Assembly: GCF_022179405.1 (NCBI RefSeq)
Contig: NZ_BPQT01000033.1
Location: 62,001-126,000, forward strand
Reading direction: 5' to 3'
Origin: Methylobacterium marchantiae
GTDB lineage: Bacteria; Pseudomonadota; Alphaproteobacteria; Rhizobiales; Beijerinckiaceae
DNA: 64,000 nucleotides
This document shows, piece after piece, positions 26,812 to 35,781 of the stretch; the first letter of the stretch is position 1, and each line of letters begins with the position of its first letter. The notes beneath the pieces were generated by a model. It did no database searches and was not told the DNA's origin. It saw nothing but the letters and a program-made list of their open reading frames with translations. The translations under genes were made by a program, and so were the position numbers.

Positions 26812-27852
26812 CTATTCAGAGGCATGGACCAGGGCTTCGGGCAATTGCAGTTCCATCGGGTCGGAATGCGTGCCGGTGCCGCGAACCGCGATCTCGGCCT
26901 GCGCGGCATAGGCGGCGACCAGTCTCGGCCCGAGATTGGGGACGTCCTGCACGTCGCCCCCCGTCTGATCGCCACCGGATACGATGGTGAGGCGCACCGG
27001 GGCGCCGGCCTTGGCGTCGATGGTGATCGCGATCGTGCACGAGACCGAATCCGCCGTGGCGTCGAGGCATTCGGCCACGACTTCGGCGACGATCATGCCG
27101 AGGGCATTGGCGGTCCGAGGCTCGACGAGGCTCGTGCCGCTGCCCCCGACCACGACGCCGATGCGGCCGGCCCGGCGCAACTGGCCGAGGCCGGATGCCA
27201 GCCGGTGGAGATAGTCGCGCAGGTCGATGGAGGCGATGTGGGGCGCCTCATGCAGATGCTGCTGGACGAGGGCGATGGCCCGGACGCGCTGGCCGAGCGC
27301 TTCGAAACTTCCACGGCAGGGTGGTGGCGCCGCCCGACCGTAGAGCCCGATCAGGCTGACCATCACCTGGAGATTGTTGCGCACGCGATGATAGACCTCG
27401 GCGAGAAGAGCCTCCTTCTCCACGAGGGCGTGCTCGGCATGCTCTTCGGCGCGCTTGCGGTCGGTGATGTCGAAGCAGGAGCCGAGATAGCCCTGGAAGA
27501 CCCCGTTCTCGGTCAGGGGACGGGCATTGTTCAGGAGCCAGCGATAGGCACCGTCGTGACGGCGCAGGCGAAACTCGATGGAGTACGGATTGCGGGAGGA
27601 GAAGGCCTCCGCGACCAGCGCGGCATGCCGCTCGAAATCGTCCGGATGCAGGCCCCGCCGCCAGCCATGTCCGAGTTCGTCGTCACGGCTTCGTCCGGTG
27701 AAGTCGAGCCAGCACTCGTTATGGTGGACCGCCTGCCCCTCGGTATCGGAGCGCCACATCATCAACGGCACGAAATCCGCGAAGCGACGAAAATCGTCGC
27801 ACGGTATCGTGGCTCCGCTGCTTGCCTCGGTCGACTGGGTCTCCGCGGCCAT
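26812..27852 (-). CDS. PAS-HisKA_2 sensor histidine kinase with degenerate ATP-binding motifs
   Basis: A 346-residue cytoplasmic sensor. A PAS/PAC domain (residues about 20-135) contains WLDFTGRSRDDELGHGWRRG and ends in FDITDRKRAE. The HisKA_2 dimerisation helix follows with EVYHRVRNNLQVMVSLIGL, whose His is the phospho-acceptor. The ATPase-like part is unusual: the N-box position reads MIVAEVVAECLDA where the family has an NELxTN pattern, and the G1 position is VSGGDQTGGDVQ. Catalytic activity is therefore doubtful. There is no transmembrane segment and no adjacent response regulator. Confidence 0.8.
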   Translation of the reverse strand: MAAETQSTEASSGATIPCDDFRRFADFVPLMMWRSDTEGQAVHHNECWLDFTGRSRDDELGHGWRRGLHPDDFERHAALVAEAFSSRNPYSIEFRLRRHDGAYRWLLNNARPLTENGVFQGYLGSCFDITDRKRAEEHAEHALVEKEALLAEVYHRVRNNLQVMVSLIGLYGRAAPPPCRGSFEALGQRVRAIALVQQHLHEAPHIASIDLRDYLHRLASGLGQLRRAGRIGVVVGGSGTSLVEPRTANALGMIVAEVVAECLDATADSVSCTIAITIDAKAGAPVRLTIVSGGDQTGGDVQDVPNLGPRLVAAYAAQAEIAVRGTGTHSDPMELQLPEALVHASE

Positions 27853-28053
27853 GATGCTCCTACTCTACCCGATGCGCGACGCTCGATCGACGAGCCCTCG
27901 GCGCCGGTCAACGTATCGGACAGGGCCCCGTTCCTACGGCCTGGGTACGCAACGGCACATAGACACGCAAACCTGCAAGCCTCGTGCAAATCGCCCTTCG
28001 CGCGTCGTCCCGGGGCCAGCCCCGAGACGGAATCGACGGCGGCCGCAGCGAGG

Positions 28054-29058
28054 TCAGAGCATGCTGGGCAGGATGCGGTCCGGAGGACGGTGCCCGTCCA
28101 TGAAGGTCTTGATGTTGATGATGACCTTCTCGCCCATATCGGTCCGGCTCTCATGGGTGGCCGAGCCCATATGCGGCAGCAGGACGACCTTGCCGGACCG
28201 CGCCAGCTTGACGAGGCGCGGGCTCACGGCCGGCTCCTGCTCGAACACGTCGAGACCGGCCGCGGAGATCTCGCCCGCCTCGATCAGGCGCGCGAGGGCG
28301 GTCTCGTCGATCACTTCACCGCGAGCGGTGTTCACGACGATCGCCTCCGGCTTGAGCAGCTTGAGGCGGCGGGCCGAGAGCAGGTGGTAGGTCGCCGGCG
28401 TGTGCGGGCAATTGACCGAGACGATATCCACGCGCGCCAGCATCTGGTCGAGGGATTCCCAGTAGGTCGCGTCGAGTTCGCGCTCGATCTGAGCGGGCAC
28501 CTTGCGTCGGTTGTGATAGTGGATCTGCAGCCCGAACGCCTTGGCGCGGCGAGCCAAAGCCTGGCCGATCCGGCCCATGCCGACGATGCCGAGGCGCTTG
28601 CCGGTGATCCGGCGGCCGAGCATCCAGGTCGGCGACCAGCCCGCATCCCAATTGTCGTCCGGGATGATCCGCGCGCCCTCGGTGACGCGGCGCGCCACGG
28701 CGAGGATCAGGGCCATGGTCATGTCGGCGGTGTCCTCGGTGAGGACGCCGGGCGTGTTGGTGACGGTGATGCCGCGCTCCAGCGCGACGGCGACATCGAT
28801 ATGGTCGACGCCGTTGCCGAAATTCGCGATCAGTCGCAGGTTCGGCCCCGCCTGGGCGAGGAGGCCGGAATCGATCTCGTCGGTGACGGTGGGGACGAGC
28901 ACGTCGGCCTCGCGCAACGCGGAGGCCAGCGCCTCGGAGCTCATCGGCTTGTCGTCGGGGTTGAGGCGGATATCGAACAACTCGCGCATGCGTGCCTCGA
29001 CCACCTCCGGCAGGCGACGCGTGACCACTACGAGTGGCTTGCGCTTCAACGACGACAT
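28054..29058 (-). CDS. D-isomer-specific 2-hydroxyacid dehydrogenase (glyoxylate/hydroxypyruvate reductase-like)
   Basis: A 334-residue NAD(P)-dependent reductase. The Rossmann motif is GIVGMGRIGQALARR (about residue 155), followed by the signature VDIVSVNCPHTPATYHL. The catalytic Arg is in NTARGEVIDE, Glu in FEQEP and His in LLPHMGSAT. The substrate-loop ANFGNGVDHID and overall match suggest the GyaR/GhrB glyoxylate or hydroxypyruvate reductase group. In methylotrophs a hydroxypyruvate reductase serves the serine cycle, but that enzyme sits in its own gene cluster and this may be a paralogue. It is divergent from the SH3-domain gene across about 320 bp. Confidence 0.88.
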   Translation of the reverse strand: MSSLKRKPLVVVTRRLPEVVEARMRELFDIRLNPDDKPMSSEALASALREADVLVPTVTDEIDSGLLAQAGPNLRLIANFGNGVDHIDVAVALERGITVTNTPGVLTEDTADMTMALILAVARRVTEGARIIPDDNWDAGWSPTWMLGRRITGKRLGIVGMGRIGQALARRAKAFGLQIHYHNRRKVPAQIERELDATYWESLDQMLARVDIVSVNCPHTPATYHLLSARRLKLLKPEAIVVNTARGEVIDETALARLIEAGEISAAGLDVFEQEPAVSPRLVKLARSGKVVLLPHMGSATHESRTDMGEKVIINIKTFMDGHRPPDRILPSML

Positions 29059-29377
29059 GCACCCTCCGCGAACGTTTCTGCTGCGCCGGTCATCGCCCGC
29101 GCATGGTTCCGATGGCCCGCCCGGCGCGGCATGTGACGCGAACGGGAGCCGCGGTTCGTGCCGAGGCTTGACCTGGTATTAACCACGCATCGGCCAGACA
29201 GGTCCCGTAGCTCCGACGCCTCGGCTGCCGGTTCCCGAGGCCTCTCTACCAGAGAGGGAACGGAACACAACGTGCCCCGCGCGCGATGCGCTCGAAGCAG
29301 CGTCCACGCGGGCCGCGCGGACGAGGATGCACGACGCCGATCGTGGCGATGACGATCGCGAACCTTTGGGAAGATCG
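29059..29377. other. Divergent intergenic region
   Basis: About 319 bp between the hydroxyacid dehydrogenase and SH3-domain genes, presumably with promoters for both. A short hairpin CCTCTC-GAGAGG occurs near 29240-29258. I find no gene or structured RNA in it. Confidence 0.4.
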
Positions 29378-29971
29378 ATGACGCGCCTGCCTGCTCTCCC
29401 GCTCTTCACCGGCTTCGTGACGTGCCTCACGTCATGGCTCGCCGCGGCCCTCCTCGCGGTTTCGTCGGCGGCCCTGGCGGCACCGGCATCAGGTGCCGGC
29501 CCGGAGACGGGCCTCGGGCCGGTGACAAAGCTTCCGCTGCCGCGCTACGCCAGCCTCAAGACCGACCGGGTCAACCTGCGCGAGGGTCCGTCCAAGGATC
29601 ACAGGACGCTCTGGGTGTTCCAGCGTGCTGGGCTACCGATCGAGATCGTCGCCGAGTTCGAAACATGGCGGCGCATCCGCGATTCCGAAGGCACGGAGGG
29701 CTGGGTCCTTCACTCGCTCCTGTCCGGCCGGCGCACCTCCATCGTCATGGCGGCCAAGGGGGGAGATGCCGCGATTCCGCTCCACGCGCGGGCGGATGAC
29801 GGATCGGGCGTGGAGGCCAGGCTCCAGGCCGGCGTCATCGGCAACGTCAAGAGCTGCACCGGAAGCTGGTGCAGGGTGATCGTCGCGCTGCCGCAGAAGA
29901 GCGGCGATGTCGATGGCTATATCCGCCAGGACCGGCTCTGGGGCGTCTATCCCAACGAGAAGATCGACTGA
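29378..29971 (+). CDS. Exported SH3-domain protein
   Basis: A 197-residue exported protein. A long signal sequence (LTSWLAAALLAVSSAALAAP, about residues 18-36) precedes a bacterial SH3 module with TDRVNLREGPSKDHRTLWVF and GLPIEIVAEFETWRRIRDSE followed by GWVLHSLLSG. A second divergent SH3-like half follows (IPLHARADDGSGVEARLQAG), ending in GYIRQDRLWGVYPNEKID. This layout is common in Hyphomicrobiales (DUF1058-type proteins). Such domains often bind peptidoglycan peptides. GGGAAG precedes the ATG at 29378, so a longer frame is rejected. Confidence 0.85.
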   Translation: MTRLPALPLFTGFVTCLTSWLAAALLAVSSAALAAPASGAGPETGLGPVTKLPLPRYASLKTDRVNLREGPSKDHRTLWVFQRAGLPIEIVAEFETWRRIRDSEGTEGWVLHSLLSGRRTSIVMAAKGGDAAIPLHARADDGSGVEARLQAGVIGNVKSCTGSWCRVIVALPQKSGDVDGYIRQDRLWGVYPNEKID

Positions 29972-29993
29972 GCGGGCCTGATACGCTGCCTAG

Positions 29994-30020
29994 GAAAAAG
30001 GCCCGGCGGAACCGGGCCTT
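29994..30020 (-). terminator. Rho-independent terminator of irr
   Basis: Stem AAGGCCCGG/CCGGGCCTT with a short loop. Read on the minus strand it is followed by five T residues, so it mainly ends irr, 30 bases after its stop; it also lies just downstream of the convergent SH3 gene. Confidence 0.8.
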
Positions 30021-30050
30021 GCTCCATCCTTCGAGATGCGGGCGGGCGCT

Positions 30051-30572
30051 TCAGGAAGCGCGCGCACCATGCCGGCGGCGCAGGCGGACGATGACTTCGA
30101 CGCCGGCGATCTCCATGCCCTCGGGCGCGTCGGGCAGCGAATCGACGGTGATGCCGCAATCGGGCATGTCCAGCACCTGTCCCTCGTCTTCGAGGAAGAA
30201 GTGGTGGTGCTCGCTCGGGTTGGTGTCGAAATAGGCCTTCGATCCATCGAGGGCCAGCTGGCGCAAGAGCCCGGCTTCGGTGAACTGATGGAGGGTGTTG
30301 TAGACGGTGGCGAGCGAGACCGGCACCTTGGCGCGCATGGCCTCGTCGTAGAGCATTTCCGCCGTCAGGTGGCGGTCGCCGCGTCCGAACAGCAGCCAGC
30401 CGAGGGAGAGCCTCTGGCGGGTGGGCCGGAGACCGGCGCGACGCAGGCGATCGCGCAGGTCGGACAAGGGGCAACCACGACGCCCCGCCACCGAGGCGGA
30501 ATCGACGGAAGCGCCACGTGCGTTCAGCATGGCCTGCAGCGGCAGCAAGTTGGACATCGGCGGTACTGACAT
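30051..30572 (-). CDS. irr: Iron response regulator Irr (Fur family)
   Basis: A 173-residue Fur-family repressor/activator that senses iron status through haem in alphaproteobacteria. The wing-helix part has GLRPTRQRLSLGWLLFG, HLTAEMLYDEA and VSLATVYNTLHQFTEAGLLR. The haem-related motif EHHHFF (HxH) is present. An N-terminal Cys-Pro (GCPLSDL) lies where Bradyrhizobium Irr has its haem regulatory motif. The start at 30572 is preferred; an ATG at 30557 is also possible. It is divergent from fabA across 288 bp, an arrangement seen in other Hyphomicrobiales. Confidence 0.94.
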   Translation of the reverse strand: MSVPPMSNLLPLQAMLNARGASVDSASVAGRRGCPLSDLRDRLRRAGLRPTRQRLSLGWLLFGRGDRHLTAEMLYDEAMRAKVPVSLATVYNTLHQFTEAGLLRQLALDGSKAYFDTNPSEHHHFFLEDEGQVLDMPDCGITVDSLPDAPEGMEIAGVEVIVRLRRRHGARAS

Positions 30573-30860
30573 CTCGCGAACGAACAGAATACATCCAATA
30601 CCGTATACGAACCGCCCCCCTTGTCGCAACCCAAGCGTCGTGATGAGCGGCTACGCATTGTGAACATGCGTCTTCTTTAAAGTCATTCTATTTCATTGAG
30701 ATGAGAGGAGATGTTTTGAGGCGCTAAGCCGCTGTGTTAACGAAGCGCCGCTCGCGGGCTCGCACGGGCCGTGACCTTTGGGCGTCACGGTCGCTGCGGC
30801 GTTCCGGGGCGATGTCCGGCGTTCCGACTGCGCCCTCCACCAAGGACCGACACACCGATC

Positions 30861-31418
30861 ATGTCTTCCGAATCCGAATCGCACGTCCCCGCCGGTTCAG
30901 ACCAGACCGTTGCCCGCGCCTCCCATTACTCCCATGAGGAGTTGCTGGCCTGCGGCCGTGGCGAGCTGTTCGGCGCTGGCAACGCCCAGCTTCCCCTGCC
31001 TCCGATGCTGATGTTCGACCGCATCACCTCGATCGGGACCGAGGGCGGCGCCTACGGCAAAGGTCACGTGCTGGCGGAGTTCGACGTGCGGCCGGACCTC
31101 TGGTTCTTCGGTTGTCATTTCAAGAACGATCCGGTGATGCCCGGCTGCCTCGGTCTCGACGCCTTGTGGCAGCTCGTCGGCTTCCATCTCGGCTGGCTCG
31201 GCGCTCCGGGCCGCGGCCGGGCGCTCGGGGTCGGCGAGGTCAAGTTCAGCGATCAGGTCCTCCCGACCGTCAGCAAGGTCGTCTACGGCATCGACATCAA
31301 GCGCGTCCGCCAGGGCAAGCTCGTCCTCGGCATCGCCGATGGCTGGCTGGAAGCGGACGGCGCCAGAATCTACGATGCCAAGGACCTGCGGGTCGCCCTG
31401 TTCCAGGCCCAAAGCTAG
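30861..31418 (+). CDS. fabA: 3-hydroxydecanoyl-[ACP] dehydratase/isomerase FabA
   Basis: FabA dehydrates 3-hydroxydecanoyl-ACP and isomerises the product to cis-3-decenoyl-ACP, the branch point for unsaturated fatty acids. The 185-residue hotdog-fold protein shows [20 protein letters not shown], holding the catalytic His and Asp. It also has [13 protein letters not shown] and [16 protein letters not shown]. It is the first gene of the fabA-fabB-(small peptide)-fabI cluster and is divergent from irr. The ATG at 30861 gives the usual length; upstream in-frame sequence is not family-like. Confidence 0.96.
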   Translation: MSSESESHVPAGSDQTVARASHYSHEELLACGRGELFGAGNAQLPLPPMLMFDRITSIGTEGGAYGKGHVLAEFDVRPDLWFFGCHFKNDPVMPGCLGLDALWQLVGFHLGWLGAPGRGRALGVGEVKFSDQVLPTVSKVVYGIDIKRVRQGKLVLGIADGWLEADGARIYDAKDLRVALFQAQS

Positions 31419-31538
31419 CCACTTCGGCGAAGGCATCTCGGAAGCCACCGGCATTCCGGTGGTTGAGATTGCCTCGACATCGTCCTACCTGACAGGCGTC
31501 GGCGCGATCGCGCTTCGGCGAAAGAGAAGAGCGTTTCC

Positions 31539-32765
31539 ATGCGGCGTGTCGTCATCACCGGGATGGGTATCGTCTCGTCCATCGGCAACAACACCCAGGA
31601 AGTCCTCGCCTCCTTGCGCGAGGCGAAATCCGGCATCGGCCATTCGGCCTCCTATGCAGAACACGGTTTCCGCAGTCAGGTCGAGGGACGTCCGAGCCTC
31701 GATCCCGAGGGTGTCGTCGACCGACGCGCCATGCGTTTCCATGGCGGGGGCACCGCCTGGAATCATATCGCCATGGATCAGGCGATCCGCGATGCCGGTC
31801 TCGAGGCCGGCGACGTCTCGAACGACCGCACCGGGATCATCATGGGATCCGGCGGCCCCTCGACGAAATCCATCGTCGAATCAGCGAACATCGCTCTTGA
31901 GAAGGGCCCCAAGCGCGTCGGCCCCTTCGCGGTGCCCAAGGCCATGTCCTCGACCGCGTCGGCGACGCTGGCGACATGGTTCAAGATCAAGGGCGTGAAC
32001 TATTCGATCTCCTCGGCCTGCGCGACCTCCAACCATTGCATCGGCAATGCGGCGGAAGTCATCCAGGGCGGACGCCAGGACATCATCTTCGCCGGCGGTT
32101 GCGAGGATCTCGACTGGACGCTCTCGGTCCTGTTCGACGCGATGGGTGCCATGTCCTCGCGCTACAACGATACGCCCGCCCGCGCCTCGCGTGCCTACGA
32201 CCTCAACCGCGACGGGTTCGTGATCGCCGGCGGCGCCGGCGTCCTCGTGCTCGAGGAATTGGAGCACGCCAAGGCGCGCGGTGCCCGGATCTACGGCGAG
32301 ATCGCCGGCTACGGTGCCACCTCCGACGGCCACGACATGGTCGCTCCCTCCGGCGAAGGTGCGGTGCGCTGCATGCGCCAGGCGATCGAAGGGCTGAAGG
32401 GCGCCAGGATCGACTACATCAACCCGCATGCTACCGCGACGCCAGTGGGCGACCTCAAGGAGATCGAGGCGATCCGCGAGGTCTTCGGCCGCGGCGACGA
32501 TTGCCCGCCGATCTCGGGCACGAAGTCGCTGACCGGCCATTCCCTCGGGGCGACCGGCGTGCAGGAGGCGATCTACTCGCTCCTGATGATGCAGAACGGC
32601 TTCATCTGCGAGAGCGCGCATATCGACGAGCTCGACCCGGCCTTCGCCGACATGCCGATCCTGCGGCAGCGCCGCGACAATGCCACACTAGGCCATGTCC
32701 TGTCGAACTCGTTCGGTTTCGGTGGAACCAACGCGACGCTGGTTCTGAAGCACATCGACGCCTGA
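31539..32765 (+). CDS. fabB: 3-oxoacyl-[ACP] synthase I FabB
   Basis: FabB condenses acyl-ACP with malonyl-ACP and is needed to elongate the FabA product to unsaturated acids. The 408-residue thiolase-fold enzyme has the nucleophilic Cys in [14 protein letters not shown], and the two catalytic His in [11 protein letters not shown] and [10 protein letters not shown]. The C-terminal [14 protein letters not shown] is also typical. It follows fabA by 120 bp with an AGAGAAG ribosome-binding site before the ATG. Confidence 0.96.
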   Translation: MRRVVITGMGIVSSIGNNTQEVLASLREAKSGIGHSASYAEHGFRSQVEGRPSLDPEGVVDRRAMRFHGGGTAWNHIAMDQAIRDAGLEAGDVSNDRTGIIMGSGGPSTKSIVESANIALEKGPKRVGPFAVPKAMSSTASATLATWFKIKGVNYSISSACATSNHCIGNAAEVIQGGRQDIIFAGGCEDLDWTLSVLFDAMGAMSSRYNDTPARASRAYDLNRDGFVIAGGAGVLVLEELEHAKARGARIYGEIAGYGATSDGHDMVAPSGEGAVRCMRQAIEGLKGARIDYINPHATATPVGDLKEIEAIREVFGRGDDCPPISGTKSLTGHSLGATGVQEAIYSLLMMQNGFICESAHIDELDPAFADMPILRQRRDNATLGHVLSNSFGFGGTNATLVLKHIDA

Positions 32766-32876
32766 ACGGCCACGCTCGCCGACCTGTACTTCGGCCATAC
32801 TGGCGTGCCGTCGGCCTTTTTCCCGGAACCGCGGATTCAACCTCGCGTTTCGTGGAGAGAAGCCGGCGAGGATGCG

Positions 32877-32999
32877 ATGGTGACGATCCTGATTTCCCTG
32901 GGCGCGATCGGCGGCGTCGGTGTTGCGGCCACCGCCTGCATCTATGCCAAACAATCTCTCGTCGACTCGGCCCTCGACGAGACGCGCGGCTACTTCTGA
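32877..32999 (+). CDS. Predicted 40-residue single-helix membrane peptide
   Basis: A 40-codon gene candidate between fabB and fabI. The peptide is MVTILISLGAIGGVGVAATA followed by a Cys and a short polar tail ending GYF, giving one predicted transmembrane helix rich in Gly/Ala. A GAGGA Shine-Dalgarno sequence lies 4-5 bases before the ATG. Its codon use resembles neighbouring genes. No family is recognised and, given its length, chance cannot be excluded; the position inside the fatty-acid cluster makes it worth recording. Confidence 0.45.
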   Translation: MVTILISLGAIGGVGVAATACIYAKQSLVDSALDETRGYF

Positions 33000-33153
33000 C
33001 CATCTCTGGCGACCGACCTGCTAGCCAAGCTTGGACGTCCATCTTTCGTCCATCTTCCCGGCCCGATTGGACAGTCTGTCCGCGCCCGCGCTAAGCGTCT
33101 TCACAACAGCCGGAATTGTCCGAGACTTCGGCGAGATGGACGCGGGGAAACGC

Positions 33154-33981
33154 ATGACGGGTTTGATGGCAGGCAAGCGCGGCCTGATCCTGGGTGTCGC
33201 CAACGATCACTCCATTGCCTGGGGCATCGCCAAAAGCCTTCGTGCCCATGGTGCGGAACTGGCCTTCACCTATCAGGGCGAGGCCCTGGGCCGCCGCGTC
33301 AAGCCGCTCGCCGCCTCGCTCGGATCCGACGTCGTCATCCCCTGTGACGTGGAAGACATCGCCAGCGTCGACGCCCTGTTCGCGACCCTGGACGAGCGTT
33401 TCACGGACGGGATCGATTTCGTCGTCCACGCCATCGGGTTCTCGGACAAGGCACAGCTCAAGGGCCGCTACGTCGATGTGACCAGCCGGGAGAATTTCTC
33501 GCGGACCATGGTGATCTCGTGCTTCTCCTTCACCGAGATCGCGCAGCGCGCGGCCAAGCGCATGCGCAACGGCGGTTCGATGCTGACGCTGACCTATGGC
33601 GGCTCGACTCGGATCATGCCGAACTACAACGTCATGGGTGTCGCCAAGGCGGCGCTCGAAGCGTCCGTGCGCTACCTCGCCGGCGATCTCGGCCCGGAGG
33701 GAATCCGCGTGAACGCCCTCTCGGCCGGCCCAATGCGGACCCTGGCCGGCGCCGGCATCGCCGATGCCCGGCTGATGTTCAACCACCAGCGGGCGCACGC
33801 CCCCCTGCGCCGCACCGTGACCCTCGAAGAGGTGGGCGGCTCGGCGGTCTACCTGCTCTCAGACCTGTCCGGCGGCGTCACCGGCGAAGTCCATTTCGTC
33901 GATTCCGGCTACAACATCATCTCGATGCCGCGGCCGGACGTGCTCCAGGCACAGGACGAGGCCGGCGTCGCCGATACCTGA
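33154..33981 (+). CDS. fabI: Enoyl-[ACP] reductase (NADH) FabI
   Basis: FabI carries out the last reduction of each fatty-acid elongation round and is the triclosan target. The 275-residue SDR-like enzyme begins MTGLMAGKRGLILGVANDHS, with the NADH-binding loop. It continues with HAIGFSDKAQLKGRYVDV, the Tyr-x6-Lys pair in PNYNVMGVAKAALEASVRYL, and AGPMRTLAGAGI. The ATG at 33154 has GCGGGGA 5 bases before it; ATGs at 33136 and 33031 are less well placed. It closes the fabA-fabB-fabI group; it follows the small peptide gene by 154 bp, so it may have its own promoter. Confidence 0.95.
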   Translation: MTGLMAGKRGLILGVANDHSIAWGIAKSLRAHGAELAFTYQGEALGRRVKPLAASLGSDVVIPCDVEDIASVDALFATLDERFTDGIDFVVHAIGFSDKAQLKGRYVDVTSRENFSRTMVISCFSFTEIAQRAAKRMRNGGSMLTLTYGGSTRIMPNYNVMGVAKAALEASVRYLAGDLGPEGIRVNALSAGPMRTLAGAGIADARLMFNHQRAHAPLRRTVTLEEVGGSAVYLLSDLSGGVTGEVHFVDSGYNIISMPRPDVLQAQDEAGVADT

Positions 33982-33994
33982 TCCCGCGAAGGTT

Positions 33995-35062
33995 TCAGGC
34001 TGCCCGCTCGGGCGGGCCGGACTCGACGAGCCCGAGAATGTCGTCCCAGCGCGACAGGAAGGCGGCGACGCAGGCCGGATCGAAATGCGTGCCGGCATGC
34101 TCCTCGAGGTGCCGGCGCGCGGCTTCGGGCGTCCAGGCCTTCTTGTAGACCCGCTCGGAGATCAGGGCATCGAACACGTCGGCAACGGCGACGATGCGTC
34201 CGGCGAGGGGGATCTGCGTCGTGCTGAGGCCCTGCGGATACCCGCCGCCATCCCAACGCTCGTGATGGGTCAGGGCGATATCGGAGGCGAGGCGCAGCAG
34301 GTGCGATGGACTGTCGTGGAGCACGTGGTAGCCGCGAACCGCATGCAGCTTCATCTCCTCGCGCTCGCTTTCGCTCAGGGGGCCCGGCTTCATCAGGATG
34401 CTGTCGGGAATGCTGATCTTGCCGATATCGTGCATCGTCGAGGCGAGGGCGATATCGTTGGCATCGGCCTCCGACAGACCGAGCCCCTCGGCGATGGCGA
34501 TGGCGCACCCCGCGACCCGCGTCAGGTGATCCCCCGCCTGATCGTCACGAAACTCGGCGGCCAGCATCAGACGGCGGATGATCTCGCGCTCCCTGAGGGC
34601 CGCATCCACACCGGCGCGGTCGGTCTCCGGATCCATCCCGTCCGATTGTCGATCGACGCGTTGCCGCGCCAGAGCGAGTTCGACGAGGTTGCGCACCCGG
34701 ATCTGCAGATCGAGGGGATCGAGGGGATCGATCATGACGTCGGTGGCGCCCGCCTCGATGGATGCCGGACGCAGGGCGGCGGAGGGGCCGAGGACGAGAA
34801 TCGCCGTGCGGGCATGACGGGGGTGGCTGCGTAGGGCGCGGATCGCCGTGAGCGCGTCGATCCCGTCATCCGGCGCATGCATGACGATGATGAGGTCCGC
34901 CGGCTTGAAGAGCTCGTCGCTCGCCGCGGCCTGCGCCCCGGTGACCAGCCGGATGGCGCAATCGAGCCCCCTCAGGTTCAGGACGAGACGGGCCGGCGTC
35001 GCGTTACAGACGATAGCGACGAGAGCCGAGGCGAGTTCTGCGGATACGGGCGCGGCGGGCAT
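33995..35062 (-). CDS. HD-GYP domain c-di-GMP phosphodiesterase with degenerate receiver
   Basis: A 355-residue protein. The C-terminal HD-GYP domain has the metal site in STMHDIGKISIPDS, HAVRGYHVLHDSPS, THHERWDGGGYPQGL (the GYP motif) and VADVFDALISERVYK; such domains hydrolyse cyclic di-GMP. The N-terminal 130 residues resemble a response-regulator receiver (ADLIIVMHAPDDGIDAL, ILVLGPSAALRPASIEAGA). The phospho-accepting Asp position is Val, so phosphorylation control is unlikely. It follows dut on the same strand by 197 bp and is convergent with fabI. Confidence 0.9.
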   Translation of the reverse strand: MPAAPVSAELASALVAIVCNATPARLVLNLRGLDCAIRLVTGAQAAASDELFKPADLIIVMHAPDDGIDALTAIRALRSHPRHARTAILVLGPSAALRPASIEAGATDVMIDPLDPLDLQIRVRNLVELALARQRVDRQSDGMDPETDRAGVDAALREREIIRRLMLAAEFRDDQAGDHLTRVAGCAIAIAEGLGLSEADANDIALASTMHDIGKISIPDSILMKPGPLSESEREEMKLHAVRGYHVLHDSPSHLLRLASDIALTHHERWDGGGYPQGLSTTQIPLAGRIVAVADVFDALISERVYKKAWTPEAARRHLEEHAGTHFDPACVAAFLSRWDDILGLVESGPPERAA

Positions 35063-35259
35063 CGGGACGCGGTCTCTCCGGACATCGCAAAGCCGCCGGG
35101 GCTTCCGGACGATCCGGAAGGCGGCGAAGCACGCAAGCTAGACCGTGAAAGCAAGGAGTTCCATCGCCCGCGCGCCCGGCACGGTGTCCATCAAGCGAAA
35201 TCGAGGCCGTACACCCGGTCTGATGCCGCTTCAGGCCATCAGCTCCCCCGGATTCGGGC

Positions 35260-35781
35260 CTAGCGTCGGCCGGTCGAGCCGAAACCGCCCTGCCCGCGTC
35301 CCGACTGCGGAGCCGGCTCCTCGGGATCGAGGGCGTCGACGATGGTGAAGGCGGGCCGCGTCACCCGGGTGAAGACGAGTTGCGCGATCCTGTCGCCGGG
35401 GCGGATTTCTATCGTGGCCGCCGGGTCCGCATTTCGGTTCCAGGCCGAGATCATGAGCGGCCCCTCGTAATCCGCATCGATGACACCGACGCCGTTTCCC
35501 AGGACGAGGCCGTCGCGATGCCCGAGTCCGGAACGCGGGAAGATAAGGCCGCACCAGTCCGGATCGCCGATCAGCACGCTGAACCCCGCCGGGATCAGGA
35601 TGGCGGGGGCCTGGGCCTTCAGGATCAGAGGCTCGTCGAGGCAGGCATGGAGATCCAGGCCCGCCGCCGCCGCGGACCCCCAGCGCGGGAAGCCCCATTC
35701 CCTCAACCGCGGATCGCGGATGCGAAGGTCGATTTCGGGGGCGTCGATCCTTGGAGAGTCGACCTCGGGCCCCGCGCTCAC
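35260..35781 (-). CDS. dut: dUTP diphosphatase
   Basis: A 173-residue trimeric-type dUTPase that hydrolyses dUTP to dUMP, keeping uracil out of DNA. The five family motifs can be followed: AAAGLDLHACLDE (I), FPRSGLGHRDGL (II), GNGVGVIDADYEGPL (III), GDRIAQLVF (IV) and the C-terminal GRGQGGFGSTG (V). The best start is a GTG at 35781 that overlaps the stop of the CitE-like gene as GTGA; no downstream ATG keeps motif I. The protein is a little longer than usual (about 150) because of an N-terminal extension. Confidence 0.93.
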   Translation of the reverse strand: MSAGPEVDSPRIDAPEIDLRIRDPRLREWGFPRWGSAAAAGLDLHACLDEPLILKAQAPAILIPAGFSVLIGDPDWCGLIFPRSGLGHRDGLVLGNGVGVIDADYEGPLMISAWNRNADPAATIEIRPGDRIAQLVFTRVTRPAFTIVDALDPEEPAPQSGRGQGGFGSTGRR

